Below, in pieces: positions 1 to 11,621 of a stretch of DNA of 64,000 nt (position 1 is the stretch's first letter; the number at the start of each line of letters is the position of its first letter). A model generated the notes under the pieces. It did no database searches. It saw only the letters and a program-made list of their open reading frames with translations, and was not told the origin of the DNA. The position numbers were made by a program, and so were the translations under genes. The DNA is taken from positions 1,266,557 to 1,330,556 of the forward strand of contig CP048620.1 in NCBI GenBank assembly GCA_015698305.1, read 5' to 3'. The stretch is from Candidatus Nitrohelix vancouverensis. Its GTDB lineage: Bacteria; Nitrospinota; Nitrospinia; Nitrospinales; VA-1.

Positions 1-1604
<1,604 letters not shown>

Positions 1605-1628
1605 TCGGGTTGTTGCGTTACGATTCAA

Positions 1629-1660
1629 GGGGGGGATAATTTATCCCCCCCTTTTTTTTT
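1629..1660 (+). terminator. Rho-independent terminator of icd
   Basis: A perfect inverted repeat (1629-1639 against 1641-1651) with a run of seven G and seven C at its base is followed directly by nine T. It begins 24 bp after the icd stop codon. Confidence 0.9.
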
Positions 1661-1809
1661 GAAATAAGAACCGAAGGTTTGTTTCTCCGTTATCTGTAGC
1701 AAGGCGGCGGATTTTAGTTGGAAGCAAGCTAATTAAAAATTGCAGTAGGAACTAACAGGATGCAACCTTTTCCTTACAGGGTTGCGTTTCATTGAGGCGG
1801 GTCAGACTC

Positions 1810-2745
1810 ATGCGAAAAAAAATCACTGTTGTAGGCGCCGGACAGGTAGGCACTACAGTCACTCAACTGCTGGCTTATAAAAATCTTGGCGACGTGGTAT
1901 TGATCGATATTATCGAAGGCGTGCCGCAAGGCAAGGCTCTGGATCTTCAAGAGTCGGGTTGTTTGCAGGTTTTCGACAGTATCGTTAAAGGCACGAATGA
2001 CTACAAAGACACGGCGAATTCCGACGTGGTGGTCATCACCGCCGGGCTTCCGAGAAAGCCGGGCCAGAGTCGTACAGACTTGTTGGCCATCAACGCAAAT
2101 ATTGTAAAAAGCGTGACGGAAGAGATCATGAAGTATTCTTCCAATCCCTTGATCATTGTGGTGTCCAATCCTTTGGACGCTATGGTTTATATCGCAAAAA
2201 AAGTTTCCGGCCTTCCCAAAAACCGGGTCATGGGCATGGCGGGCGTGCTGGATGCGGCGCGTTTTCGCACCTTTATTTCTCTGGAACTCGATTGTTCTCT
2301 GGTCGACGTCGATGCGATGGTTCTTGGCGGACACGGCGATTCGATGGTTCCCATGCCGCGTTATTCAACGGTTTCGGGCATTTCCATCACGGATATGATG
2401 ACTCAGGAACAAATCGACCGCTTGGTCGATCGAACCCGTAAAGGCGGCGCGGAAATCGTGGGCCTTCTCAAAAAGGGTTCCGCGTTTCTGGCTCCTGGCG
2501 CGTCGGTTGCAAAAATGGTGGAAGCAGTTTTGCTGGATGAGCGCCGGATTTTGCCTTGTACGGTTTATCTGGACGGCGAGTATGGCTGGAGTAATATTTT
2601 CTTTGGCGTACCGGTCAAACTGGGGATGTCTGGAATCGAGGAGATCATCGAATTGAAATTAACGCCTGAAGAGAAAGCGGCTGTGGATAAATCTGCCGAA
2701 GACGTTAAAGAAATGATCGACGAGGTTGATAAAATTCTAGGTTGA
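1810..2745 (+). CDS. mdh: Malate dehydrogenase (LDH-like, NAD-dependent)
   Basis: Interconverts malate and oxaloacetate with NAD in the TCA cycle. The 311-residue product has the N-terminal Rossmann motif GAGQVGTT, the substrate-loop [15 protein letters not shown] with its active-site arginines, VSNPLD, and the catalytic histidine in [10 protein letters not shown]. Length is normal for the LDH-like bacterial and archaeal malate dehydrogenases. I chose ATG 1810 because it begins with the conserved KKITVVGAG strand; an upstream in-frame TTG at 1792 would add six residues that look like leader. A small hairpin (1762-1767 with 1780-1785) lies just upstream of the ribosome binding region. The gene is bounded by terminators on both sides, so it is probably transcribed alone, although its neighbour icd acts in the same pathway. 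Confidence 0.95.
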   Translation: MRKKITVVGAGQVGTTVTQLLAYKNLGDVVLIDIIEGVPQGKALDLQESGCLQVFDSIVKGTNDYKDTANSDVVVITAGLPRKPGQSRTDLLAINANIVKSVTEEIMKYSSNPLIIVVSNPLDAMVYIAKKVSGLPKNRVMGMAGVLDAARFRTFISLELDCSLVDVDAMVLGGHGDSMVPMPRYSTVSGISITDMMTQEQIDRLVDRTRKGGAEIVGLLKKGSAFLAPGASVAKMVEAVLLDERRILPCTVYLDGEYGWSNIFFGVPVKLGMSGIEEIIELKLTPEEKAAVDKSAEDVKEMIDEVDKILG

Positions 2746-2753
2746 TGTTGCTC

Positions 2754-2785
2754 GCCCCGGCCCAAAGGACCGGGGCATTTTTTTT
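2754..2785 (+). terminator. Terminator after mdh
   Basis: GCCCCGG (2754-2760) pairs with CCGGGGC (2770-2776) around a nine-base loop and is followed by eight T (2778-2785). It lies between convergent genes; the minus-strand side has no matching T-run, so it serves mdh. Confidence 0.85.
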
Positions 2786-2793
2786 CCGGCGGT

Positions 2794-3861
2794 TCAGCGT
2801 TTGATATCAAAGCGGTCAAAGGCGTAAGTCCCCGGCGTCTTGCCATCGCAATCCAAACGAATTTCTTTCCAGAAATCCTTGCGCGGTTTCCATCGCGGAT
2901 TGCCGTCCCCCTCATCCGTGCAGACCTGATAGGTCGTCCCTTCAATTTTTTCCTTCGTGATTTCCAGAATAATAAAGTGGTTCATCAGAGCGCGTTTAGC
3001 CAGCGCTTGAAAGACCTCCGGCGGCGCGCTCCGTTCGGGGTGACCCTGCATGTCGGCAAAGGGTTTGAAGGTGGCTCCGCCTCCGCCGCTGACGATATGC
3101 ATTGCGCCGACGCCCTGCGGGTAGACCGGCGCGTTTTCTTTATGAGCGATCAGCGAATCACCCTGCAGGCTCAAAGGGTGAAAACGCTCGTAAGAGTGTT
3201 GATGACCGGATAGAACCAGGTCGGCGGCAAGCGCCCCAATCTGCTTCAGTTCTTTTTCCTGTTTGTCGAGGAACCAGGCGGTGGTGAGAGCCGGTTCGTG
3301 ATGAGCGAGGATCACCCATTGCCCCTTCGCTCGCGCTCGATCGATATGCGGTTTTAGCCAGGCCTCCGGGTTCTCCCAGGGGTAGCCGTCGATCAGGCCG
3401 AACAGAACCGGGCCTATCGACAACAGGCCTTCGCGCTCTCTTGGCGCATTGCGTTCCAGACTGTCGCCCATCGCGGCGATGTCTTTCCAGCATCCGGAAG
3501 CCTTGGGCTTCCATTTGTGCGGGTCCAGATCGTTGTCGCCGGCGACGAACAAACGCTCAGGAAAAGGGTCGACCAGCGTTTCTTTAATTTCTTTGATGTA
3601 TTTGGAATCGCAGGTCGAGGGGAACAGATCGGGTTGATAAGCGAAATCTCCAAGGTGAATCAGCAGGTCCGGTTTCTGCTCGACCATCGCCTTTTGAACG
3701 GCGACGAATCCGGGGTGATAGGCCCGCTCGCCAATGCCGGTGTCGCCGACGATGGCGACTTTCAGCCGGTCCGTTTCGGCGAAGCTTTGGCTCGCGCCGC
3801 CCGACAGCAAAAGAACGCAGCAGATCCCAATCGAAAATTTTAATAACTTCATCACGGTCAT
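2794..3861 (-). CDS. Exported calcineurin-like metallophosphoesterase
   Basis: A 355-residue secreted phosphatase of the purple acid phosphatase type. The N-terminus carries a signal peptide ending near SQSFAETD. The five metal-binding blocks are present in order: VAIVGDTGIG, LIHLGDFAYQPD, VAGDND (in place of the usual GNHE), VILAHHEP and LSGHQHSYER. It should therefore hydrolyse a phosphate ester in the periplasm; the substrate cannot be read from the sequence. The start ATG overlaps the stop of the ArsC-like gene by four bases (ATGA), which implies translational coupling. A second ATG three codons in (MKLLKF) would give a tighter signal peptide. The pairing with an arsenate reductase or phosphatase-like protein is suggestive, but I do not infer a shared pathway. 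Confidence 0.85.
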   Translation of the reverse strand: MTVMKLLKFSIGICCVLLLSGGASQSFAETDRLKVAIVGDTGIGERAYHPGFVAVQKAMVEQKPDLLIHLGDFAYQPDLFPSTCDSKYIKEIKETLVDPFPERLFVAGDNDLDPHKWKPKASGCWKDIAAMGDSLERNAPREREGLLSIGPVLFGLIDGYPWENPEAWLKPHIDRARAKGQWVILAHHEPALTTAWFLDKQEKELKQIGALAADLVLSGHQHSYERFHPLSLQGDSLIAHKENAPVYPQGVGAMHIVSGGGGATFKPFADMQGHPERSAPPEVFQALAKRALMNHFIILEITKEKIEGTTYQVCTDEGDGNPRWKPRKDFWKEIRLDCDGKTPGTYAFDRFDIKR

Positions 3862-4295
3862 TTCTCCAACGCTTCAGGCAGGGTTTCTATATAAGATCGT
3901 ATTTCATCGCGCACGCGGCGAAAATGCGCCAGAGCTTCCTCTTCGCTTTGCGCCGACTGCGCCAACTGCGGCGGGTCGTCAAAACCCTGATGCGTGATTC
4001 GCGCCCCGCCGGGAAAGACCGGGCAGGTTTCGTGCGCGTGACTGCATACGGTGACGACGTGATCAAATTTGATCTGCAGAAAATCGTCCATCGTCTGTGA
4101 TCGTTGAGCGGAGATATCCACTCCCGCTTCCGCCATCACCTGAACGGCGCGCGGGTTCAGTCCCTTCGCTTCGAGACCGGCGGAATGCGCTTCCAGTCGG
4201 TCGCTTTTCAGGTGACGCGCCCAGCCTTCCGCCATCTGGCTTCGGCAGGAGTTGCCGGTGCAGAGAAAAAGAATTTTTGGTTTTGAAGTCGGCAT
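3858..4295 (-). CDS. arsC: Arsenate reductase ArsC, low-molecular-weight phosphatase fold
   Basis: The 145-residue protein starts with KILFLCTGNSCRSQMAEGWA, the P-loop (CX5R) of thioredoxin-coupled arsenate reductases, and continues with family features such as VVTVCSHAHETCP, whose two cysteines match the resolving cysteines of the Staphylococcus/Bacillus type enzyme, and the DDPP motif. It would reduce arsenate to arsenite in the cytoplasm. I set the start at ATG 4295, preceded by AGAGGA at suitable spacing; 34 further in-frame residues upstream look like untranslated leader because they lack family similarity. It is the first gene of a two-gene unit with the exported phosphoesterase. No arsenite exporter or ArsR is visible in the window, so a role as a general phosphatase remains possible. 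Confidence 0.87.
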   Translation of the reverse strand: MPTSKPKILFLCTGNSCRSQMAEGWARHLKSDRLEAHSAGLEAKGLNPRAVQVMAEAGVDISAQRSQTMDDFLQIKFDHVVTVCSHAHETCPVFPGGARITHQGFDDPPQLAQSAQSEEEALAHFRRVRDEIRSYIETLPEALEK

Positions 4296-4415
4296 TGTAT
4301 CCTCTAACAAACGTTGATGCGGCAGAATGGGTATTTCAAAATGGAATTTTGAAAGGATTCGAGCGTTTTTGGTCGCAACGTTGTCATTGTATCGCAAGGC
4401 AAAGGGAACTCATAA

Positions 4416-5879
4416 ATGATTTGGAACAGAAAACAGCGCGTGTTGATAGCAGGTCTCCTCGGCTGTTTTATTTTGTTTTTAGGCGGGGCCAGCGCGGCTC
4501 CGACCGCCGATTCGCTGGATGATCACTGGCTGGGAATTTATTTTCAGGGAAAAAAAGTCGGCTTCACACATGTGCGCGAGCAAAAGCAGGCGGACGGCGC
4601 TTCGATGTATTCCAAATCCTATGTGCGCTTTGTTTCGGAAGGAGTCGACCAGACCACGATATTCACTCAGGAAACGCGCCTCGATTCAAAAGGCAGTCTT
4701 GCGGGATTTTATTTGTTACAGGAAATCATGGGCGCGCGACAGGAAATCCATGCGGAAGTCGTCAATGGACGTTTGGAGTATCGCGTGCAGGGCGAAGGTT
4801 TTGATCGAACAAAATCAATCAGCATGGAGCCCGAATTCTTTGTTTCCGCTAATTATTTGCAAAAAATTGCAGAGGACGGACTGATTCCTGGCCGCAAGGG
4901 GACGGTTTCCCTGTTCATGGAATCGTTCCAGATGTTGCAGACGCTGGAATATGAAATCCTGCGCCGCGAGGATTTGTTGTTTGATGACGAGAACCATAAA
5001 GCCTTCGTCGTGCGCCAGCGTATGGGCGGCATGGAAAGTCAGATATGGATCACGCCTGACGGAAAAGTATTGAAGGAGACCACTCCCAATCAGTTCGTGT
5101 CCGTTGTGGAAACCGAGGAGCAGGCGCTGGACATGGCGGGCGAACCGGTTTCTGTCAGCAGTCTCATCACCCTCAGTCTGGTCAAGCCGCGTCGGCCCAT
5201 TGTCGATCCATTCAGTAAATTTTCAGCGCGTTATGAGATCAGCGGTTTGCGTCGCAAAAACCTGATTCCCGAAGATCAGCGGCAAACAATAGTCAGGCAG
5301 ACCGAGGTGGAGGCGGAAGATTTTGTTTATCAACTGCGAGTGATCTCCGAGTCGGCTTCCGGGCCGCGCTCCAGTCCGGGTTTTCCGATTGAGGATGCAA
5401 GCTTGCAGATTTATCTGGAGGATACGGTCAAAGTGCAGTCTCGACACGGCATGATTCGGGCCTTGGCGAAGGAATTGATCGCCGACGAGGACGGCGCCTG
5501 GGAGGCGGCGCAGGCAATCAATGCCTGGGTTTACAATAATCTGGAGAAAACCCTGTCTGATTCCGCATCGGCGCTGGACGCTCTGCGTACGCGCAAGGGG
5601 GAATGCCAGTCGCACACCTACCTGTTCACGGCCATAGCGCGCGCCGCAGGAATCCCCACGCGGATGGCCAACGGCCTGGTTTATTCGGAGAAATACGGCG
5701 GTTTCCTGTACCACGCCTGGCCGGAAGTGTATGTCGGAGAATGGCGAGCTCTGGACCCGACAATGGGACAAAACCGGGTGGATGCGACGCATCTTAAATT
5801 GTCTCTGGAAGAGGGAAATACCTCGTTTCACCTGATGGAATTCATCGGAAAAGTAAAAATAGAACCTATTGAAAAGTAA
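4416..5879 (+). CDS. Secreted transglutaminase-like cysteine protease family protein
   Basis: A 487-residue protein with an N-terminal signal peptide ending around GASAAPTAD. The first 330 residues are beta-rich and not recognised. The C-terminal third is a transglutaminase core: the cysteine in KGECQSHTYLF, the histidine in YHAWPEVYV and the aspartate in ALDPTMGQ form the expected Cys-His-Asp triad, with the spacing typical of bacterial transglutaminase-like domains. Such periplasmic proteins are usually peptidases or cross-linking enzymes, but the substrate is unknown. The ATG is preceded by AAAGGGAA. The gene stands alone, divergent from arsC; the next plus-strand gene is nrdJ after a 360-bp structured gap. 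Confidence 0.85.
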   Translation: MIWNRKQRVLIAGLLGCFILFLGGASAAPTADSLDDHWLGIYFQGKKVGFTHVREQKQADGASMYSKSYVRFVSEGVDQTTIFTQETRLDSKGSLAGFYLLQEIMGARQEIHAEVVNGRLEYRVQGEGFDRTKSISMEPEFFVSANYLQKIAEDGLIPGRKGTVSLFMESFQMLQTLEYEILRREDLLFDDENHKAFVVRQRMGGMESQIWITPDGKVLKETTPNQFVSVVETEEQALDMAGEPVSVSSLITLSLVKPRRPIVDPFSKFSARYEISGLRRKNLIPEDQRQTIVRQTEVEAEDFVYQLRVISESASGPRSSPGFPIEDASLQIYLEDTVKVQSRHGMIRALAKELIADEDGAWEAAQAINAWVYNNLEKTLSDSASALDALRTRKGECQSHTYLFTAIARAAGIPTRMANGLVYSEKYGGFLYHAWPEVYVGEWRALDPTMGQNRVDATHLKLSLEEGNTSFHLMEFIGKVKIEPIEK

Positions 5880-5905
5880 GGTTTTATTTCTCCACCAGTT
5901 TTTCA

Positions 5906-6067
5906 CCTGATAAAATAGCGGGATTTCGGGCGCTCGCCTGATAAAGTCGCAAAATGGCTGGAGGACCGGGGCGCCGATAGTTTTTCACAGGCAAAAAAAT
6001 CGCTTTGGGGAAAAAAACCGGGTATGCGTTAGTCCTTTAAAAATCCCGAGTTATCAGGCTCCCGAAA
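5906..6067 (+). repeat. Intergenic inverted repeats that can form two mutually exclusive stems
   Basis: The 360-bp gap 5880-6239 contains no gene. CCTGATAA occurs twice (5906-5913 and 5937-5944) and once inverted (6051-6058). In fold A, 5906-5913 pairs with 6051-6058 and 5919-5926 (CGGGATTT) pairs with 6041-6048. In fold B, 5937-5944 pairs with 6051-6058 and 5924-5930 (TTTCGGG) pairs with 6061-6067. The two folds use the same 3' arm and cannot coexist. A second direct repeat, AGTTTTTCAC, is at 5897-5906 and 5979-5988. The region ends about 18 bp before the nrdJ promoter, so it would be transcribed only from upstream. Confidence 0.6.
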
Positions 6068-6084
6068 AATTGATCAAAAATTCG

Positions 6085-6148
6085 TTGACAACCCCATATA
6101 TTGTGTATATCGTAATGATCCGTCGCAAGATGTTGTAGAATATTGCGT
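6085..6148 (+). promoter_or_regulatory. nrdJ promoter with an NrdR box and a partial second box
   Basis: A perfect TTGACA (6085-6090) is followed by a 16-mer at 6091-6106 that matches the NrdR-box consensus ACACWATATATWGTGT at 14 of 16 positions. The -10 is ambiguous (TATCGT 6108-6113 at 17 bp spacing, or TATATC 6106-6111). A second element at 6133-6148 matches mainly in its right half (9 of 16). The two are offset by 42 bp, four helical turns, as expected for cooperative NrdR binding. The NrdR box covers the promoter spacer, so it should repress nrdJ. Confidence 0.7.
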
Positions 6149-6239
6149 TATGGAGATATACCTACTCATTGCAAAGTACGGCAATTCAACTCATATAAAA
6201 CAAAAATAGATCCAGTTAAGAAACATTGCGGAGGTGTCT

Positions 6240-9200
6240 GTGCAAATCCATCGGAAATTCACTTTAGAACAAAATGATCCCTTTGAAGGGATACGGTTCG
6301 TCGAAAGAACATCAAAGATTACCAACGCCGATGGGTCTGTCGTTTCTTCGATTGAAGGGGTGATGGTGCCAGACTTCTGGTCGCAGGTCTCCGTCGACAT
6401 CATGGCGCAGAAATACTTCCGCAAGGCGGGTATTCCGGCCCGGTTGAAAAAAGTGGCGGAAGAGGGCGTTCCCGAATGGTTGCAGAGGTCCGAGCCAGAC
6501 CCGGATGCGCTGATCGGTCTGCCAGGCGACGACCGCTTCGGCTCAGAGCAGGACGCGCGTCAGGTGTTCCGCCGTCTGGCCGGTTGTTGGGCCTATTGGG
6601 GCTGGAAAAACAAATGCTTCGCCAGCGAAGAGCTTGCGAAATCTTATTTCGATGAAATGTGCTACATGCTGGCCCGTCAGTTGGCGGCTCCGAATTCGCC
6701 GCAATGGTTCAATACCGGTTTGAACTGGGCTTACGGCATTGAAGGGCCCTCTCAGGGGCATTATTATTTCGATCCGGCAACGAATCAGTTGACCAAATCG
6801 CGCAGCGCTTACGAGCGCCCGCAACCGCATGCCTGCTTCATCATGTCGATCAAAGACGATCTGGTGGGCGAAGGCGGCATCATGGATTTATGGCGTCAGG
6901 AAGCGCGCCTGTTCAAATACGGTTCGGGTACGGGAACCAATTTTTCATCCCTGCGCGGTTCCGGCGAGCCTTTATCGGGCGGCGGGCGGTCCTCAGGATT
7001 GATGAGCTTTCTTAAAATCGGCGACCGCGCCGCAGGGGCCATCAAATCCGGCGGCACCACGCGACGCGCGGCGAAAATGGTGACTTTGGACGCCGATCAC
7101 CCGGACATCGAAGAATTCGTCGAATGGAAAGTCAAGGAAGAGCGCAAGGTAGCGGCGCTGGCGGCAGGCAGTCAGGCTTGCAGAAAACATCTGAAAGAAA
7201 TCATGAAAGCCAGTTGCGATACTTCCGTCAAAGAGGAAGATCGTTTTGAACTGACGCGCAATAAGGAATTGGGCCGAGCAGTGCGCGATGCGAAGGACGC
7301 CTACATCCCGGAAAACTATATCTACCGGATGATCCAGCTCGCCAAGCAAGGCTACACGGCGGTGCATTTTGAAGAGTTTGACACGAACTGGAACTCGGAG
7401 GCCTACATCACGGTTTCCGGTCAAAACTCCAACAATTCGATTCGATTGAGCAATGATTTTTTGAAGGCGGTTGAGTGCGACGCAGAATGGAAGCTGACGC
7501 GACGCACCGACGGCGCCGTTTCAAAAACCCTGCGCGCCCGCGAGCTGTGGGACAAAATCAATGAATCGTCCTGGTCGAGCGCCGATCCGGGCTTGCAGTT
7601 CGATACGACCATCAACGAATGGCATACCTGCCCCGAGGGCGGTCGCATCAACGCATCCAATCCCTGCTCGGAGTACATGTTCCTCGACGACACGGCCTGC
7701 AATCTGGCCTCGATCAACCTGATTCGTTTTTACGACGAAGAGGCGGGTCGCTTCAAGGTCGAGCATTACCGCCACGCCTGCCGGTTGTGGACGCTGACGC
7801 TGGAGATTTCGGTCATCATGGCGCAGTTCCCGAACAAGGCGATCGCGCAGAAAAGTTTTGATTACCGAACGCTGGGTCTGGGCTATGCCAACATGGGCGC
7901 CATGCTCATGGTCATGGGTATCGCCTACGATTCTGAAGAAGGCCGGGCGATTGCCGGGGCCTTGACCTCGATTCTGACCGGGGCTTCCTACGCCATGTCG
8001 GCGGAGATCGCCGCGCAATTGGGCGTGTTCAAAGAATACGAAAAGAACAAAAAAGCCATGATGCGGGTCTTGCGCAATCATCAACGCGCCACGCATAACG
8101 CAGAACCCCAGGCCTACGAAGGTCTCACCGTATTCCCGCAGGGAATCAGCAGTCTTCATTGTCCGGATTATCTCCTGCAAGCGGCTCAGTCGGAATGGAA
8201 AAGCGCCATCGCGCTGGGCGAAAAGCACGGTTACCGCAACGCGCAGACCACGTGTATCGCGCCGACCGGAACCATTGGCCTGCTCATGGATTGCGACACC
8301 ACGGGCATCGAGCCGGACTATGCGCTGGTCAAATATAAAAAACTGGCGGGCGGCGGTTACTTCAAGATCATCAATCATTCGGTGCCCGGCGCGCTCCGCA
8401 AGCAGGGCTATTCGGCGCCGCAGATCAGCGATATCGTTCAATATTGTGTGGGCACCGGAAGTTTGCAGGACACGCCGCATATCAACCGCGATGCCTTGAA
8501 GAGCAAGGGCTTCACCGACGAGGCGCTGGACAAAATTCAGGCGGAATTGCCGAAGGTGTTCGACATCACCTTCGCTTTCAACAAGTTTGTGCTGGGCGAG
8601 GATTTCTGCATGCAGAAGCTCGGTCTTGCAGAAGAAGAGCTCAATCGCTTCGACTTCAACATGCTGAAGGCTTTGGGCTTTTCCGCGAACGAGATTCAAA
8701 AAGCCAACGATGTGATTTGCGGAACGATGACGATAGAAAACGCCCCGCATCTGAAACCGGAGCATTACTCCATTTTTGATTGCGCCGGCAAGTGCGGCAA
8801 GTACGGAACGCGCTTCATCAAACCCGAAGCGCATATTCGCATGATGGCGGCCTGCCAGCCGTTCCTTTCAGGAGCGATTTCCAAAACCATCAACATGCCG
8901 AACGACGCTCTGCTCGAAGATGTGGAAAAAGCCCATATGCTGAGTTGGAAATTGATGCTCAAAGGCACGGCGGTCTATCGCGACGGTTCCAAGCTCAGCC
9001 AGCCGCTCAACAGCGTTGCCGGGGAGGCCTTCAAGGCTCTGGATAAAGAGGATTTTGAGGGCAAGGATCCGGTCAAGGTCGCTGAAAAGATCGTCGACGT
9101 TCTGCGCAAGCGACGCGCCCTGCCGCATCGACGCGACGGCTACACGCAAAAAGCCGTGATTGGCGGACACAAGCTCTATCTGCGCACCGGGCAGTACGAA

Positions 9201-9875
9201 GACGGTACGCTGGGCGAAATTTTCATCGACATGCACAAGGAGGGCGCGGCCTTCCGAAGTTTGATGAACTGCTTCGCCATTTCCATTTCGATGGGCTTGC
9301 AATATGGAGTGCCGCTGGAAGAATTTGTCGAAGCCTTCGTTTTCACCCGTTTTGAGCCGAACGGTTTTGTTTCCGGCAATCAGCGCATCACCATGTCCAC
9401 CTCGACCATCGACTATATCTTCCGCGATCTGGCGATCAATTATCTCGGCCGCACCGATCTGGCCCAGGTGACGCCGGAAGACATCCGCGCCGACGCCATC
9501 GGCAAGACGGAAAGCGGCGGTTCTCAGAGCGAGGGTCCCGAGGTTGTGAGCGAAAGCCCGGCGCCTCAAACCAGCGCGGCGGTTGTGGAAGCTCCCAGGG
9601 AAACTCCGGCGCCGACGCCAGCCCCGACCAATGGAAACGGATTTCGTAGCAACGGCGGCAACGGCGCTCAAAAAACCGTTGGAAACGGAGCCACAGCGGT
9701 GGCCCAAAAAGTATTCACTCTTTCTGCGTCGGAAGGCGCGGCTGTTAATACCGCCATCGCCAAAATGAAGGGATACGAAGGCGACCCCTGCTCCGAGTGC
9801 GGGTCCTTAACGCTGGTGCGCAACGGAACCTGCATGAAGTGCATGACTTGCGGGGCAACCTCGGGTTGTTCGTGA
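6240..9875 (+). CDS. nrdJ: Adenosylcobalamin-dependent (class II) ribonucleoside-diphosphate reductase
   Basis: Makes deoxyribonucleotides using a B12-generated thiyl radical, so it works with or without oxygen. The 1211-residue product has the catalytic NPCSE motif (thiyl cysteine near residue 476, with the conserved Asn and Glu), the [14 protein letters not shown] glycine-rich block, the cysteine of HACFIMS near residue 199 and the [19 protein letters not shown] barrel segment. A Pro/Ala/Asn-rich linker (about 1085-1150) leads to a C-terminal CSEC...CMKCMTC cysteine cluster that probably re-reduces the active site and may bind zinc. I place the start at GTG 6240, five bases after GGAGG; an earlier GTG at 6234 overlaps that Shine-Dalgarno sequence. 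Likely controlled by NrdR. It is the only ribonucleotide reductase in the window. Confidence 0.95.
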   Translation: MQIHRKFTLEQNDPFEGIRFVERTSKITNADGSVVSSIEGVMVPDFWSQVSVDIMAQKYFRKAGIPARLKKVAEEGVPEWLQRSEPDPDALIGLPGDDRFGSEQDARQVFRRLAGCWAYWGWKNKCFASEELAKSYFDEMCYMLARQLAAPNSPQWFNTGLNWAYGIEGPSQGHYYFDPATNQLTKSRSAYERPQPHACFIMSIKDDLVGEGGIMDLWRQEARLFKYGSGTGTNFSSLRGSGEPLSGGGRSSGLMSFLKIGDRAAGAIKSGGTTRRAAKMVTLDADHPDIEEFVEWKVKEERKVAALAAGSQACRKHLKEIMKASCDTSVKEEDRFELTRNKELGRAVRDAKDAYIPENYIYRMIQLAKQGYTAVHFEEFDTNWNSEAYITVSGQNSNNSIRLSNDFLKAVECDAEWKLTRRTDGAVSKTLRARELWDKINESSWSSADPGLQFDTTINEWHTCPEGGRINASNPCSEYMFLDDTACNLASINLIRFYDEEAGRFKVEHYRHACRLWTLTLEISVIMAQFPNKAIAQKSFDYRTLGLGYANMGAMLMVMGIAYDSEEGRAIAGALTSILTGASYAMSAEIAAQLGVFKEYEKNKKAMMRVLRNHQRATHNAEPQAYEGLTVFPQGISSLHCPDYLLQAAQSEWKSAIALGEKHGYRNAQTTCIAPTGTIGLLMDCDTTGIEPDYALVKYKKLAGGGYFKIINHSVPGALRKQGYSAPQISDIVQYCVGTGSLQDTPHINRDALKSKGFTDEALDKIQAELPKVFDITFAFNKFVLGEDFCMQKLGLAEEELNRFDFNMLKALGFSANEIQKANDVICGTMTIENAPHLKPEHYSIFDCAGKCGKYGTRFIKPEAHIRMMAACQPFLSGAISKTINMPNDALLEDVEKAHMLSWKLMLKGTAVYRDGSKLSQPLNSVAGEAFKALDKEDFEGKDPVKVAEKIVDVLRKRRALPHRRDGYTQKAVIGGHKLYLRTGQYEDGTLGEIFIDMHKEGAAFRSLMNCFAISISMGLQYGVPLEEFVEAFVFTRFEPNGFVSGNQRITMSTSTIDYIFRDLAINYLGRTDLAQVTPEDIRADAIGKTESGGSQSEGPEVVSESPAPQTSAAVVEAPRETPAPTPAPTNGNGFRSNGGNGAQKTVGNGATAVAQKVFTLSASEGAAVNTAIAKMKGYEGDPCSECGSLTLVRNGTCMKCMTCGATSGCS

Positions 9876-9912
9876 TCTTAAAAATTTAGAACCTGTATGC
9901 CATCAGGTCTCT

Positions 9913-9976
9913 AGCCCCTCTTTCTTCAAGTTAACCCGCATTTCTCGCCAAACTTGATGAAAGGGGGGCTTCTTTT
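9913..9976 (+). terminator. Terminator after nrdJ
   Basis: A 20-bp inverted repeat (9913-9932 with 9951-9970) with one mismatch and one G-U pair encloses an 18-base loop and is followed by TCTTTTAT. It lies 37 bp past the nrdJ stop. The remaining bases to guaB hold a small GATCC-tga-GGATC dyad at 10048-10060. Confidence 0.75.
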
Positions 9977-10104
9977 ATCCCGGCGGGATTTGCAGGCGCC
10001 GAACGCGCCCCCGACGAGAAATTTTATAAAAGCGGGATTTTTTATGCGATCCTGAGGATCAGCATGATACTATTCTAACTTTCCATTTTTTCTTCGTTGA
10101 CCCC

Positions 10105-11568
10105 ATGATTGATCCAGACAAGATTACAACCTATTTGACTTTTGACGATGTCCTGCTCCTGCCCGCACACAGCAAGGTATTGCCTTCCAATGTCGATTTG
10201 AAAGCGCGCTTGACCCGGCAGATCACCCTCAACTGCCCTCTGGTGAGCGCGCCAATGGATACGGTGACGGAAGCGTCGCTGGCGATCGCCCTGGCTCTCG
10301 AAGGCGGTATCGGCATCATCCACCGCAACCTCGATCCGCGCGATCAGAGAAAAATGGTGGACAAGGTGAAGCGCGCGACGAGCGTGATGATCCCGGACCC
10401 CATCACGATGAAGCCCGATCAGAAGATCAAAGAAGCCATCGAAATCAAACAAAAATACAATATATCCGGCATTCCCGTGGTCGAGGGCAAGCGCGTGGTG
10501 GGCATTGTCACCAATCGCGATTTGCGCTTCGAAACCAATCTCGACAAGCCGGTCAGCAGTCTCATGACCACCCAACTGGTGACGATTCCCGAAGGCACGT
10601 CGATGGCGGAGTCGAAGAAACTCCTGCACGACAAACGCATTGAAAAATTACTGGTGGTCGACAAGGACGGCAATCTGAAAGGCTTGCTCACCATCCGCGA
10701 TATTGAAAACTCCGAACGATTCCCCAACGCCGCCAAGGACGATCAGGGGCGTTTGCTGGTGGGCGCCGCGCTGGGCGTCAAGGAAGATCCTGAAGAACAT
10801 ATTGAAGCCCTGATGCGAGTGGGGCTGGACGTGCTGGTGATCGACAGCGCCCACGGCCATTCCGAAGGCGTGTTGGAAACGGTGCGCCGCGCCAAGAAAG
10901 CCTTCCCCGATCTGCCCGTGATCGGCGGCAACGTCGCCACCCAGGAAGCGGTGAACGCGCTCATCAAGGCGGGCGCGGATGCGGTCAAGGTCGGCATCGG
11001 TCCCGGTTCGATCTGCACCACGCGGGTTGTGACCGGCGTGGGCGTTCCGCAGATTTCAGCGATTTCCGAATGCGTGAAAGCCGCCTCTAAAAAAGATATT
11101 CCCATCATCGCCGACGGCGGTATCAAGAATTCGGGCGAGATCACCAAGGCCATCGCCGCTGGCGCATCTACGGTCATGATCGGTTCCCTGTTCGCGGGGA
11201 CGGAAGAAAGCCCCGGAGAAAAAATTCTGTTTCAAGGTCGAAGCTACAAGGAGTATCGCGGCATGGGTTCCATCGCGGCGATGAGCAAAGGTTCCAGCGA
11301 GCGTTATTTTCAGGACCGCGGCCTTTCCGAAAGCAAGCTGGTGCCGGAGGGCGTGGAAGCGCGCATTCCATTTCGCGGTTCGCTTTCTTTCACCGTACAC
11401 CAGTTGCTCGGCGGATTGCGCGCCGGTATGGGATATTGCGGCGCCAAAGACATTGACGCGCTTCGCAACGACGCCACCTTCATTCGTATCACCACTTCGG
11501 GGTTGAGGGAAAGTCATGTTCACGACGTGATCGTGACCCAGGAGGCCCCGAATTATCATGTTGAATAA
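10105..11568 (+). CDS. guaB: IMP dehydrogenase
   Basis: Oxidises IMP to XMP with NAD, the first committed step of GMP synthesis. The 487-residue length is standard. It starts with [17 protein letters not shown], contains two CBS domains between about residues 95 and 205 ([12 protein letters not shown] and [14 protein letters not shown]), and has the catalytic cysteine loop [18 protein letters not shown] and the flap region [12 protein letters not shown]. The ATG has no clear Shine-Dalgarno sequence, yet no better start exists. The gene immediately precedes guaA (53 bp), so the two consecutive GMP-synthesis enzymes are very likely co-transcribed. Confidence 0.97.
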   Translation: MIDPDKITTYLTFDDVLLLPAHSKVLPSNVDLKARLTRQITLNCPLVSAPMDTVTEASLAIALALEGGIGIIHRNLDPRDQRKMVDKVKRATSVMIPDPITMKPDQKIKEAIEIKQKYNISGIPVVEGKRVVGIVTNRDLRFETNLDKPVSSLMTTQLVTIPEGTSMAESKKLLHDKRIEKLLVVDKDGNLKGLLTIRDIENSERFPNAAKDDQGRLLVGAALGVKEDPEEHIEALMRVGLDVLVIDSAHGHSEGVLETVRRAKKAFPDLPVIGGNVATQEAVNALIKAGADAVKVGIGPGSICTTRVVTGVGVPQISAISECVKAASKKDIPIIADGGIKNSGEITKAIAAGASTVMIGSLFAGTEESPGEKILFQGRSYKEYRGMGSIAAMSKGSSERYFQDRGLSESKLVPEGVEARIPFRGSLSFTVHQLLGGLRAGMGYCGAKDIDALRNDATFIRITTSGLRESHVHDVIVTQEAPNYHVE

Positions 11569-11621
11569 ATAGATTTCTCCCCCGTCGGCTCCGGATGCAC
11601 AAGAGCGGACATGCTTGCGCC

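Noticed and set aside
4296-4397. 34-residue N-terminal extension of ArsC
   Set aside because: No similarity to the family and a good ribosome binding site precedes ATG 4295.
5880-6239. Cobalamin riboswitch upstream of nrdJ
   Set aside because: I could not find the B12-box or a matching fold; the stems that exist are of another kind.
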